This document shows positions 28,309-36,755 of a stretch of 64,000 nucleotides of DNA, piece by piece. The stretch lies in the NCBI GenBank assembly GCA_017403955.1, contig JAFRDH010000022.1, positions 62,001-126,000 on the forward strand, given 5' to 3'. Position 1 is the stretch's first letter. Every line of letters starts with the position of its first letter. The position numbers and the translations under genes are program-made. A model generated the notes under the pieces. That model saw only the letters and a program-made list of their open reading frames with translations. It was not told where the DNA came from and ran no database searches. This DNA is from Mogibacterium sp. (GTDB lineage Bacteria > Bacillota > Clostridia > Peptostreptococcales > Anaerovoracaceae).

Positions 28309-29013
28309 ATGAGCACGTTTACTCAGCTCGCAGGGTCGCTTGACTGGAGCCCACTATGGATATCACTCAAGACCGGGGTCGTTGCTACGATAATATCGTT
28401 CTTCCTCGGCCTTTGGGCTGCCCGAAAAGTCATCAAAAAAGATTACAGAACCAAATCGATTCTTGACGGGATTCTCACTCTCCCGATGGTCCTTCCGCCA
28501 ACTGTGGCAGGTTTCTTTCTGCTTCTAATATTCAGCAGAAGAAGAGCTTTCGGGATTTTCCTGAATGATACATTCAATATCCAGGTCGTTCACACATGGC
28601 TCGGCTGTATCATTGCAGCAACCGTTATCGCTTTTCCGTTGATGTACAGGAACGCAAGAGCAGCGTTCGAGCAGATAGATGCAAATCTGGTTTATGCCGG
28701 AAGAACTCTCGGTATGTCTGAACTCGCGATATTCTGGCGGATCGTGGTACCTACTGCGGGACCGGGGATCGCCAGCGGTACGATCCTTACTTTTGCCAGA
28801 GCGATGGGCGAGTACGGAGCTACTTCCATGCTGGCAGGTAATATCCCGGGCAAAACCGGCACAGTATCGCAGAGAATAGCGATGGTCATTCAGGACGGTG
28901 ACTATATGACTGCCGGTTTCTGGGTAGTGATCGTGCTCCTGATCACCTTCTTTGCAGTCTTCCTTATCAATATCATCACAGGGAAGCACATGAAAAATGT
29001 GAGAAAATGGTAG
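28309..29013 (+). CDS. modB: Molybdate ABC transporter permease
   Basis: A 234-residue inner-membrane permease with about five hydrophobic segments. The first part LKTGVVATIISFFLGLWAAR and the MVLPPTVAGFFLL segment are ModB-like. The ABC-coupling EAA loop reads EQIDANLVYAGRTLGMSELAIFWRIVVPTAGPGI. GGAGG precedes the ATG. Its last codons overlap the first codons of modC. Confidence 0.93.
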   Translation: MSTFTQLAGSLDWSPLWISLKTGVVATIISFFLGLWAARKVIKKDYRTKSILDGILTLPMVLPPTVAGFFLLLIFSRRRAFGIFLNDTFNIQVVHTWLGCIIAATVIAFPLMYRNARAAFEQIDANLVYAGRTLGMSELAIFWRIVVPTAGPGIASGTILTFARAMGEYGATSMLAGNIPGKTGTVSQRIAMVIQDGDYMTAGFWVVIVLLITFFAVFLINIITGKHMKNVRKW

Positions 29014-30083
29014 GTACGGCTGTGAAGAAATTATACGCGGATATACATAGGGAAATAGGCAATTTTGAGCTGAATATAACAATCGAGAGCGAAGCCTCAA
29101 GGATCGGTATACTCGGGGCTTCCGGCAGCGGCAAAAGCATGACGCTCAGAAGTATTGCGGGGATCGAAGAAGTAGACAGTGGTCTCATCAGGATCAATGA
29201 CAGAGTGCTGTTTGATTCTGATAAAAGGATCAATCTCAAGCCGCAGAAGAGAAACGTCGGATACATGTTCCAGAATTATGCTCTTTTCCCAACGATGACG
29301 GTTCTTAAGAATGTCATGGCGGGCATGAAGGGCTCTGCTGATGATAACCGCATCAAAGCAATGGAGATGCTGAAGAGATTCCGTTTGGACGGATATGAAG
29401 ACAGACTCCCGGGAGAATTGTCCGGCGGGCAGCAGCAAAGAGTCGCGCTTGCAAGGATCATGGTTACTGAGCCTGAACTGATCCTGCTGGATGAGCCGTT
29501 CTCAGCGCTGGACGGATACCTGAGAGACCGTATGCAGGTCGAGATGCTCGAGATGCTCAAAGACTATCCGGGACAGGTGATCATGGTGTCACACAGCAGG
29601 GATGAACTGTACAGATTCAGTGAGGAACTGTTTGTTGTCAGGAAGGGCGAGATCCTGAGGCATGGTGAAACAAAGGCCGTATTCAGTGATCCTGTCAAAA
29701 TTGAAGTAGCGAAGATGACCGGGTGCAAGAATTTTTCGGATGTGAAAATCCTGAATGAGCGTACAATAGAGGCTACTGACTGGGGCATTACAATCGAGCT
29801 TGAGAACAAAGTCCCGGAATGGCTAGGCCATATAGGCTACAGAGCACATTATTTCGAACCTGTCTGGGGTGAAAGAGAGGAGAATTGCATAAGATTCGAC
29901 CTGGTGAGAGTTGATGACCTGCCATTTGAAAAGAACTACTATATCAAGCCGGAGAAGACCGAGTTCAGGGAAGACGATCTGTTGTGCTGGTTCGTTCAGG
30001 GCGAAGAACAGAAGAGAGTCGAACAAAAAGGCCTTCCGGATTATTTGAAACTGACAGAAGATAATATATTGTTATTAGAATAA
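29007..30083 (+). CDS. modC: Molybdate ABC transporter ATP-binding protein
   Basis: A 358-residue ATPase. Walker A is GASGSGKS near residue 36, the ABC signature LSGGQQQRVALARI is near 137 and Walker B ELILLDEPFSALD near 155, followed by the switch His in VSHSRDE. The C-terminal 120 residues are not a clear Mop/TOBE domain and look divergent, so the regulatory oxyanion site of classical ModC may be absent. The ATG at 29007 overlaps the modB stop; a GTG at 29022 with GGTAGG upstream is an alternative. Confidence 0.9.
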   Translation: MVGTAVKKLYADIHREIGNFELNITIESEASRIGILGASGSGKSMTLRSIAGIEEVDSGLIRINDRVLFDSDKRINLKPQKRNVGYMFQNYALFPTMTVLKNVMAGMKGSADDNRIKAMEMLKRFRLDGYEDRLPGELSGGQQQRVALARIMVTEPELILLDEPFSALDGYLRDRMQVEMLEMLKDYPGQVIMVSHSRDELYRFSEELFVVRKGEILRHGETKAVFSDPVKIEVAKMTGCKNFSDVKILNERTIEATDWGITIELENKVPEWLGHIGYRAHYFEPVWGEREENCIRFDLVRVDDLPFEKNYYIKPEKTEFREDDLLCWFVQGEEQKRVEQKGLPDYLKLTEDNILLLE

Positions 30084-30093
30084 AGGAGAAATT

Positions 30094-30567
30094 ATGAGCG
30101 AATTCACACATTTTGACGATAATGGCAATGCATATATGGTAGATGTTTCTGACAAAGAGATCACGAAGAGAACTGCCGTTGCGCAGGGAACGATCTCTGT
30201 CAGCCGTGAGGTGATGGATGCGGTGCTAGGCAACAAGATTAAGAAAGGCGATGTTTTCACTGTTGCTCAGGTCGCAGGGATCATGGGAACCAAGCGTACT
30301 TCTGATCTCATTCCGATGTGCCATCCTCTGAGTCTTACAAATGCCAAAGTCACATTTGATGTTGACGAGGAGAATTGTGTGATCACAGCATATTGCACAG
30401 CTGTCACTGATGGCAAAACGGGGGTTGAAATGGAGGCGCTGACAGGCGTTTCGGTCACTTTGCTCACGATATATGACATGTGCAAAGCTATCGACAAGCG
30501 TATGCTGATCGGAGATATTCATCTTGTCAGTAAATCAGGCGGCAAGAGCGGAGATTTCAGATATTAA
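30094..30567 (+). CDS. moaC: Cyclic pyranopterin monophosphate synthase
   Basis: Second step of molybdopterin synthesis, partner of MoaA. The 157-residue protein begins FTHFDDNGNAYMVDVSDKEITKRTAVAQG and contains the active-site segments GTKRTSDLIPMCHPL near residue 68, GVEMEALTGVSVTLLTIYDMCKAIDK near 115 and a final KSGGKSG. AAAGGAG precedes the ATG. It closes the modABC unit, and a terminator follows. Confidence 0.95.
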   Translation: MSEFTHFDDNGNAYMVDVSDKEITKRTAVAQGTISVSREVMDAVLGNKIKKGDVFTVAQVAGIMGTKRTSDLIPMCHPLSLTNAKVTFDVDEENCVITAYCTAVTDGKTGVEMEALTGVSVTLLTIYDMCKAIDKRMLIGDIHLVSKSGGKSGDFRY

Positions 30568-30598
30568 GGAGATGATCCATATACATATATTAGAGAAG

Positions 30599-30621
30599 GA
30601 CATCGCATGGTGTCTTTTTTT
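30599..30621 (+). terminator. Intrinsic terminator after moaC
   Basis: GACATC, loop GCAT, GGTGTC, then seven T. Stem of six pairs including one G-U. Confidence 0.65.
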
Positions 30622-30789
30622 GTCCTTGGCAGAACCGTACCAATGCAACAGAATATAGTTTTGTTTTGTGGTGAGATGATTTATAATGTTATTAATATCG
30701 GGTAGTATGGCATTGTGCCCGGCTTCCCATGATCACCATTATTCAAAATGAATACTTTTGATAGTTTATCAATAAGGAGGATTCTCAAT

Positions 30790-31803
30790 ATGATCAACAA
30801 ATTACTCGTTGCGGCAGTTATCAAATCCTTCGAGGATATCCTTACAGAGAAGGACGTCCCATATACAGTCAGAGATGATGATGAAACCAGACTTTTCATG
30901 AAGACATGGGATGATGCAGACGAAAGTGAGAGAAATCTTGCTATCAGACAGGCAAGACCTGCGATCAGAAAAATCGCATCAATGGAGCCTTATCTTTTCC
31001 TGAAGGATGGAGAACCTCTCAGCATACGTCTTAATTTCCTTACAAGAGAGCTCAAAAAGGACTCATTCGGAGAGATAATGCTCGAGCGTCCTGAACTGGG
31101 CTGGAGATTCTCGATTTCTGTTAAAAATGATGCAAGAGTTATCTCGACTATGACTGTAGCTGACCGTGCGCAGGCTTTCTATATGGACAAGGAAGTAAAT
31201 GTTTTCAATGAAATCGATGACTTTGGAGACAGAATTTTCGGCGTACCTTGTTCTAATGACTATTTCGATGAAGTAAACGAAATTCTTCAGAAGATAGAAC
31301 CAAGCGACAAAATCACCTGGAAGAATCTCCTCAAGAATGACGATTTCGCATTTGACGAAGTAATCACCCCTATGCTCAATGCTATGAGCAGAGAAATCAA
31401 GAGAATTTGCCAGGATCACCCTGAGGCTCCGATGAAGCTGATAGAGTACTTCTATGGCAAAATCGATTACTACTATATTAACCCGCTTTCCAAAGTGCAG
31501 CTGACTCGTATCGGTGCTGTCAATGCACATGGCGGACTTGGCCGCATTCCTGACAATCACAATCTCATGGTTCCTAGAGTCAAGATCCCTAGAGACCTTC
31601 TTGATATAAGAGAAGGCAAGGGAGAGTACGGCGAACTTTCAAAGGACACCATTCAGCTGTCATTTGACGGTGGCTGGGCTGTTTGCATTCAGCTTGGAAT
31701 CGAGAAGGATGTTGAAACAGGACGCCACTTCGCACTCAACGTATACCTGCCTGTAACACCTTTCGGCAGCTATCGTGATCAGGTCGAATGGGAAGAGGCA
31801 TAG
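30790..31803 (+). CDS. HaeIII-type restriction endonuclease-fold protein without a cognate methyltransferase
   Basis: A 337-residue protein resembling the HaeIII restriction endonuclease family as I remember it: ISVKNDARVISTMTVADR, FGVPCSNDYFDEVNEILQKI near residue 150, VITPMLNAMSREIKRI near 195, KLIEYFYGKIDYYYIN near 220, and a late FDGGWAVCIQLG. In the family the first motif reads approximately WEIGLSIKHNH; here it is WRFSISVKNDA, so the acidic residue before the lysine looks replaced by Arg. It may therefore be inactive or repurposed. AAGGAGG lies 11 bases before the ATG at 30790. No DNA cytosine methyltransferase is in the window; an alkylguanine-DNA methyltransferase starts 14 bases downstream. 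Confidence 0.65.
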   Translation: MINKLLVAAVIKSFEDILTEKDVPYTVRDDDETRLFMKTWDDADESERNLAIRQARPAIRKIASMEPYLFLKDGEPLSIRLNFLTRELKKDSFGEIMLERPELGWRFSISVKNDARVISTMTVADRAQAFYMDKEVNVFNEIDDFGDRIFGVPCSNDYFDEVNEILQKIEPSDKITWKNLLKNDDFAFDEVITPMLNAMSREIKRICQDHPEAPMKLIEYFYGKIDYYYINPLSKVQLTRIGAVNAHGGLGRIPDNHNLMVPRVKIPRDLLDIREGKGEYGELSKDTIQLSFDGGWAVCIQLGIEKDVETGRHFALNVYLPVTPFGSYRDQVEWEEA

Positions 31804-31817
31804 TATAATATAGAGCA

Positions 31818-32291
31818 ATGAATTATTATCACTATGATGTGCCTGATGACTCTCCGCTTCGCGGCATTACTTTCACGACTGAAGGAGAGGAGCTTACCGC
31901 ACTATGGTTTGATGATCAGAAGGACGTAAAAGAGATAGAATTCACCTGTGTCGATAACGTAGCAGCGTCAGACACTAAGCGATGGCTCGATATGTATTTC
32001 AGCGGAAGGGACCCGGGATTCACACCAAAGCTAAGAGCTGTAGGGACAGAGTTCCGCAAGACCGTCTGGGAAATGCTGCTGAATATACCATATGGACATA
32101 CAATGACTTATGGGGAGATAGCAGCAGGTATTTCTGAAAGTATGTCTGCACAGGCTGTCGGAGGTGCAGTAGGGCATAATCCGATAGCGATAATAATTCC
32201 GTGCCACAGAGTGATAGGCTCGGACGGCAGTCTCACAGGCTATGCCGGAGGACTGGACAAAAAGGCTTATCTGCTGGAACTTGAGAAATAA
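31818..32291 (+). CDS. ogt: Methylated-DNA--[protein]-cysteine S-methyltransferase
   Basis: Repairs O6-alkylguanine by transfer to its own cysteine. The 157-residue protein has the active site IIPCHRVIGSDGSLTGYAGG near residue 128 and the DNA-recognition helix region TMTYGEIAAGISESMSAQAVGGAVGHNP. The start has no ribosome site; instead TATAAT at 31804-31809 lies 8 bases before the ATG, so a leaderless transcript or coupling to the upstream gene is likely. A strong terminator follows. Confidence 0.92.
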   Translation: MNYYHYDVPDDSPLRGITFTTEGEELTALWFDDQKDVKEIEFTCVDNVAASDTKRWLDMYFSGRDPGFTPKLRAVGTEFRKTVWEMLLNIPYGHTMTYGEIAAGISESMSAQAVGGAVGHNPIAIIIPCHRVIGSDGSLTGYAGGLDKKAYLLELEK

Positions 32292-32300
32292 CCAAAAACC

Positions 32301-32333
32301 AAAAGGACCGCATCGTCTGCGGTCCTTTTGTGT
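32301..32333. terminator. Strong terminator after ogt
   Basis: AAAAGGACCGC (32301-32311) pairs perfectly with GCGGTCCTTTT (32319-32329) around a 7-base loop, followed by G and T-rich sequence. The A-tract on the other side allows function in both directions. Confidence 0.8.
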
Positions 32334-32373
32334 AGATATTGTAAGAGGGATGAAAGTATTATGGTGTAGATAT

Positions 32374-32492
32374 TTACTGAACCGGGGATTATTGTAGTTC
32401 AGTAAGTATTACCGAATTTTTATTGGGTTAGTCAATTCTAACCCTTGCACGATTATAATAGCATGTACATTTCCTAGTGTCAAGGTAGGAAT
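32374..32492 (+). other. Three-hairpin leader region upstream of ilvB
   Basis: The 352-base gap before ilvB holds TTACTGAAC/GTTCAGTAA (32374-32405, 9 pairs), GGGTTAG/CTAACCC (32425-32444, 7 pairs) and an imperfect TTTCCTA/TAGGAAT hairpin near 32469-32492. A TATAAT lies at 32454-32459 without a good -35. I see no T-box TGGTACC-type motif and no Leu/Val/Ile-rich leader peptide. The TTCAGTAA element recalls the ends of the repeats at 9.9 and 19.8 kb. Confidence 0.45.
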
Positions 32493-32643
32493 TAATTTCT
32501 TTTATTTTATTTTTTACATTGCTCTGCCCCTGCTGATCCATATCGCTAAACAGTTGATATGACTGGTTTTGAATGGTATTATTTTGGAAATCAGAAATTA
32601 GTTGACGGACACAAAATGCTCTCTGAAAAGCGGAGGTGATCAC

Positions 32644-34263
32644 ATGACTGGTGCAGAGGCTATGATCAAATGCCTTGAGGCAGAGAACATAACCAAGGTA
32701 TTCGGCTACCCCGGCGTAGCGATAGCTCCATTTTATGAAGGACTTTATAATTCAGACATAAAACATATTCTGGTCAGGCAGGAACAGAATGCCGGACATG
32801 CAGCGAGCGGATATGCGAGACTATCACGTAAACCTGCAGTCTGTGTAGTTACATCAGGTCCTGGTGCGACCAATCTCATAACCGCGCTTGCGACAGCATA
32901 TGCGGACAGTATTCCTATTGTTGCTATTTCCGGTCAGGTTTCAAGTAAACTCCTGGGCAGGGATGTTTTCCAGGAGGCTGATATGAGAGGCGCTACCAAG
33001 TCTTTCGTCAAGTACAGCTATCTTGTCAAAGATCCTGACGACATCCCGAGCGTATTCAAAGAAGCCTTCTATATCGCCTCAACAGGGCGTAAAGGACCGG
33101 TTCTGATCGATATCCCGATGGATGTTCAGAACAGTACCCTCAAGAAGCCGTTTGTGTATCCTGACTCAGTACATATAAGAGGATACAAACCGGAGATCAA
33201 GGTGAATATGAATCAGATCCGCAGAGTCGTACAGGCACTCGCTCAGGCAAGAAGACCTCTTCTCTGCGCGGGAGGCGGAGTCATTCTCGGGAACGCTGAG
33301 ACTACGATCAGGGCTTTTTGCGAGAAGTTCAATATCCCGATCGTCCATACAATGATGGGAATGGGGGTCATTCCTAAGAGTCATCCGCTCAATTTCGGCA
33401 TGCTCGGCAACAACGGCAAACCTTATGCTAACAATGCAGTCGAACAGGCCGATGTACTGATCGTTGTCGGAGCAAGGATCGCAGACAGAGCCGTATCCAA
33501 GCCGGAGAGCCTGGCAAGACGAGTCGCTGTCATTCATATAGATATAGATACTGCGGAGATCGGCAAGAATCTCGGACCGACTATTCCTCTTGTAGGAGAT
33601 GTCGATGATATTTTCAAGATCCTGCTGGAAGAGGAGATCCGACCTGCTGATCCTTCGTGGATCGCAGAGCTCGAGGATATCAAGCACGGAACCGTCGATA
33701 CAAGAGTTTTCAGCGATCGCTATGTCAATCCTAATCTTCTCGTTCAGACACTGTCTGACAAAATGGATGACAATGCTATATATGTTGCTGATGTCGGTCA
33801 GAACCAGCTCTGGAGCGCTGATAACTATATAATGAAAGATGGCCGGTTCCTTACGACCGGAGGAATGGGAACGATGGGGTATTCGATCCCTGCCGCTATG
33901 GGTGCCAAAATGTTTGCTCCTGAGAGACAGACTGTTGCGGTATGCGGTGACGGTGCATTTCAGATGTGCATGAATGAACTTGCGACCATGCGTGAGAATA
34001 ACGCAGAGATCAAGATCGTGATTGTCAGAAATAACTATCTTGGCCTTGTCAGAGAGTATCAGTACAACTTATACAATGGCCATTATGAGGGCGTCAGACT
34101 GGGAGAGTGGCCTAAATACGACAAAATCGCAGAAGCTTACGATATACCGTTCTTTATCTGCTCGACAAATGATGCTCTTGATGAAACAATAGATGCTTTC
34201 CTGGCATATCCCGGCGCCAGTCTTATGATATGTGATGTGGACAGCAATGACAGAGTAAAGTAG
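32644..34263 (+). CDS. ilvB: Acetolactate synthase, large (catalytic) subunit
   Basis: Thiamine-diphosphate enzyme that condenses two pyruvates to acetolactate for valine and leucine synthesis. The protein is 539 residues, close to the usual length. It shows VFGYPGVAIAPFYE near residue 20, the catalytic Glu in RQEQNAGHAASGYAR near 47, TSGPGATNLITALATAY near 75, and the C-terminal ThDP site GDGAFQMCMNELATM with the metal-binding N near 455. GGAGGTG precedes the ATG at 32644, which is chosen over an in-frame ATG 14 codons upstream without a ribosome site. The small subunit follows after 15 bases. No ilvC or ilvD is nearby. Confidence 0.92.
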   Translation: MTGAEAMIKCLEAENITKVFGYPGVAIAPFYEGLYNSDIKHILVRQEQNAGHAASGYARLSRKPAVCVVTSGPGATNLITALATAYADSIPIVAISGQVSSKLLGRDVFQEADMRGATKSFVKYSYLVKDPDDIPSVFKEAFYIASTGRKGPVLIDIPMDVQNSTLKKPFVYPDSVHIRGYKPEIKVNMNQIRRVVQALAQARRPLLCAGGGVILGNAETTIRAFCEKFNIPIVHTMMGMGVIPKSHPLNFGMLGNNGKPYANNAVEQADVLIVVGARIADRAVSKPESLARRVAVIHIDIDTAEIGKNLGPTIPLVGDVDDIFKILLEEEIRPADPSWIAELEDIKHGTVDTRVFSDRYVNPNLLVQTLSDKMDDNAIYVADVGQNQLWSADNYIMKDGRFLTTGGMGTMGYSIPAAMGAKMFAPERQTVAVCGDGAFQMCMNELATMRENNAEIKIVIVRNNYLGLVREYQYNLYNGHYEGVRLGEWPKYDKIAEAYDIPFFICSTNDALDETIDAFLAYPGASLMICDVDSNDRVK

Positions 34264-34278
34264 GAGAGGAGGGAGTCT

Positions 34279-34752
34279 ATGAAAGGTATTTTCTCGGTAT
34301 TGGTAGAGAACAAAGACGGAGTCCTCTCCGGTGTCTCAGGACTTTTTGCCCGCAGAGGATTTAATATAGATACTCTGGCTGTTGGAGAGACTGATAATCA
34401 CGAGATCTCCAGTATGACCATAGTTTCGACCGGAGACCAGCGAACGATAGATCAGATCGAGAAGCAACTCAACAAGAATATCGATGTTATCAAGGTCAGG
34501 AGGCTGAGCGAAGCTAAAAGTGTATGCCTTGAAATGATGCTTGTCAAGGTCGCATATAACGCATCTAACAGGTCCTCTCTCATCGAACTCTGCCAGATCA
34601 CAGGGGCCAAAATAATGAAAGTCGCTCCTAAGTTTCTCCTGCTGGAGTATCACGGTGAACCGGAAAGTGTCGAGGATTTCATACAGCTTCTGAGAAGCTA
34701 CGGGATCCAGGAAATACAAAGGACCGGAACTATTGCGATGGAGAAAGTTTAA
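34279..34752 (+). CDS. ilvN: Acetolactate synthase, small (regulatory) subunit
   Basis: A 157-residue regulatory subunit that activates IlvB and mediates branched-chain feedback. The N-terminal ACT domain FSVLVENKDGVLSGVSGLFARRGFNIDTLAVG is well conserved, and the second half (ELCQITGAKIMKVAPKFLLLEYHGEPE) is the usual C-terminal ACT-like domain. GGAGG precedes the ATG. The gene ends 30 bases before glgB. Confidence 0.93.
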   Translation: MKGIFSVLVENKDGVLSGVSGLFARRGFNIDTLAVGETDNHEISSMTIVSTGDQRTIDQIEKQLNKNIDVIKVRRLSEAKSVCLEMMLVKVAYNASNRSSLIELCQITGAKIMKVAPKFLLLEYHGEPESVEDFIQLLRSYGIQEIQRTGTIAMEKV

Positions 34753-34782
34753 TATTATCTCAAGTTGTGGTATTATTTTTCT

Positions 34783-36711
34783 ATGAGTATTCAATCAGAC
34801 AATAACAGCCCAATCAGGAGGCAGCTCAGCAATGAGCTTTTGTATCTGTACAACACCGGTAAGCTGTACCACGCTTACCGGACTTTTGGCGCGCATATTT
34901 CAGACGGTGGAGTTCAGTTTACAGTCTGGGCACCTGACGTGAAGGAGGTCAGGGTAACGGGAGACTTTAACGGATGGAACCCGGCAGATAGCAAATATGT
35001 ACTCGAAGAGATCGGAAATACAGGTATACACACCGGATTCATTCCGGATATTGGTGAAGGCACCAGATACAAATATGATATAGAATTCCTTTCAGGCAAA
35101 CATGTTCTCAAGGCGGACCCGTTTGCGTTCGCTGCAGAACGAAGACCTCAAACGGCTTCAGTTGTCTGTGACATTTCGTATGAATGGGGTGACAGTGAAT
35201 GGATCAGCAAGAGAGAGAACACTGATACGTTCAGGTCTCCTATGAATATATATGAGCTTCATCTCGGCTCATGGAGAAGACATCCGGTCGATCCCGATTC
35301 CGATGATGAGGATGGATTCTATACATACAGAGAGACTGCAGCAGAGCTCATCCCATATATCAAGGAAATGGGATATACGCATATCGAGATACTCCCTGTC
35401 ATGGAGCATCCACTGGATGCATCATGGGGTTATCAGGTCACCGGTTATTATGCTCCGACAGCAAGATACGGAAGTCCGACAGATTTCAAGTATCTTGTCG
35501 ATGAGTGCCATAAGGCCGGCATAGGAGTCATCCTTGACTGGGTACCGGGTCACTTCTGTCCGGACGAACAGGGACTTGCTAATTTCAACGGAGGCAAACT
35601 CTATGAGAGCGTGATCCATCCTGACTGGGGCACTTACAAATTCGACTTCAGCAGGAATCAGGTCAGAAGCTTCCTGCTTTCAAACGCTATGTTCTGGCTG
35701 GATGAGTATCATGCTGACGGGATCAGGGTCGACGGTGTCAGCAGCATGCTCTACCTGAACTTCGGCGTTACAGACAAATCCAAACTTCAGAAGAACAGAC
35801 AGGGTGGTGACGGTGACCTCGATGCTATCGACTTCCTCAGAGAGATGAACTACATGGTCGGTACTGCTTTCAAGGGCGTCTTCACTGTCGCAGAAGAAAG
35901 TTCTGCATGGCCGCTTGTAACCAAACCGCCACAGGACGGCGGCCTTGGCTTCCACTACAAATGGAACATGGGATGGATGAATGACACACTGGAATATATG
36001 AAGTGTGACTTCCCGTACAGGAGCGGCGCTCACAACAAACTGACTTTCTCAATGACATATGCATACAGTGAGAACTACATCCTGCCTCTTTCGCACGATG
36101 AAGTCGTGCACGGCAAGTGCTCGCTTATAGGAAGGATGCCGGGAGATATCTGGAGACAGTTCGCAGGTATAAGACTTCTTGCGATCTACCAGATGACGCA
36201 CCCGGGCAAGAAGCTCAACTTCATGGGACATGAGATAGCTCAGTTCATCGAGTGGCGTGAGTATGAACAACTCGAATGGTTCCTTACAGGCTATGAGAAT
36301 CATGAGAAATATCAGAGATTCATCAAGGATCTCAATCATGTATATCTCGAACACCCTGCACTCTGGGCGGACGACATCAGCTGGGACGGATTCAAATGGA
36401 TAGATGCAGATAACAGAGATCAGAACATCTATACATATATCAGAACCGGCAAGACACCTGACCAGAAAGATAAAGAGGTCCTCGTGGTGGCCCTAAATAC
36501 TGCTGTGCAGGCGTTCGATGAATTCACTATCGGAGTTCCTGAGAAGGGATTCTACAAAGAAATATTCAATTCAGATTCAGCAAAATATGCAGGCAGCAAT
36601 CGTGTCAATACAAGGCAGGTCAGAGCCAAGAAGAAACCGGCTCACGGAATGCCTTATTCGATCACCGTTAAGCTCCCTGTAGTCGGAGGCGCGATCTTCC
36701 GCAAGAAATAA
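34783..36711 (+). CDS. glgB: 1,4-alpha-glucan branching enzyme
   Basis: Forms the alpha-1,6 branches of glycogen. The 642-residue protein has a carbohydrate-binding N-terminal domain (TVWAPDVKEVRVTGDFNGWN), then the GH13 barrel: the nucleophile Asp in DGIRVDGVSSMLYLNF near residue 315, the acid Glu in TVAEESSAWP near 370, and LPLSHDEVVHGK near 440. A short all-beta domain ends it. The ATG at 34783 has no ribosome site, but TATTAT lies 6 bases before it, consistent with a leaderless start. It is the first gene of the glycogen cluster. Confidence 0.93.
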   Translation: MSIQSDNNSPIRRQLSNELLYLYNTGKLYHAYRTFGAHISDGGVQFTVWAPDVKEVRVTGDFNGWNPADSKYVLEEIGNTGIHTGFIPDIGEGTRYKYDIEFLSGKHVLKADPFAFAAERRPQTASVVCDISYEWGDSEWISKRENTDTFRSPMNIYELHLGSWRRHPVDPDSDDEDGFYTYRETAAELIPYIKEMGYTHIEILPVMEHPLDASWGYQVTGYYAPTARYGSPTDFKYLVDECHKAGIGVILDWVPGHFCPDEQGLANFNGGKLYESVIHPDWGTYKFDFSRNQVRSFLLSNAMFWLDEYHADGIRVDGVSSMLYLNFGVTDKSKLQKNRQGGDGDLDAIDFLREMNYMVGTAFKGVFTVAEESSAWPLVTKPPQDGGLGFHYKWNMGWMNDTLEYMKCDFPYRSGAHNKLTFSMTYAYSENYILPLSHDEVVHGKCSLIGRMPGDIWRQFAGIRLLAIYQMTHPGKKLNFMGHEIAQFIEWREYEQLEWFLTGYENHEKYQRFIKDLNHVYLEHPALWADDISWDGFKWIDADNRDQNIYTYIRTGKTPDQKDKEVLVVALNTAVQAFDEFTIGVPEKGFYKEIFNSDSAKYAGSNRVNTRQVRAKKKPAHGMPYSITVKLPVVGGAIFRKK

Positions 36712-36755
36712 AGAAATCAAAAGAAAGGGTATTAGATCAATACAAAGTAAAGCTT

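Noticed and set aside
32330-32643. T-box riboswitch for ilvB
   Set aside because: No TGGTACC-like antiterminator bulge and no specifier arm could be found; only simple hairpins are visible.
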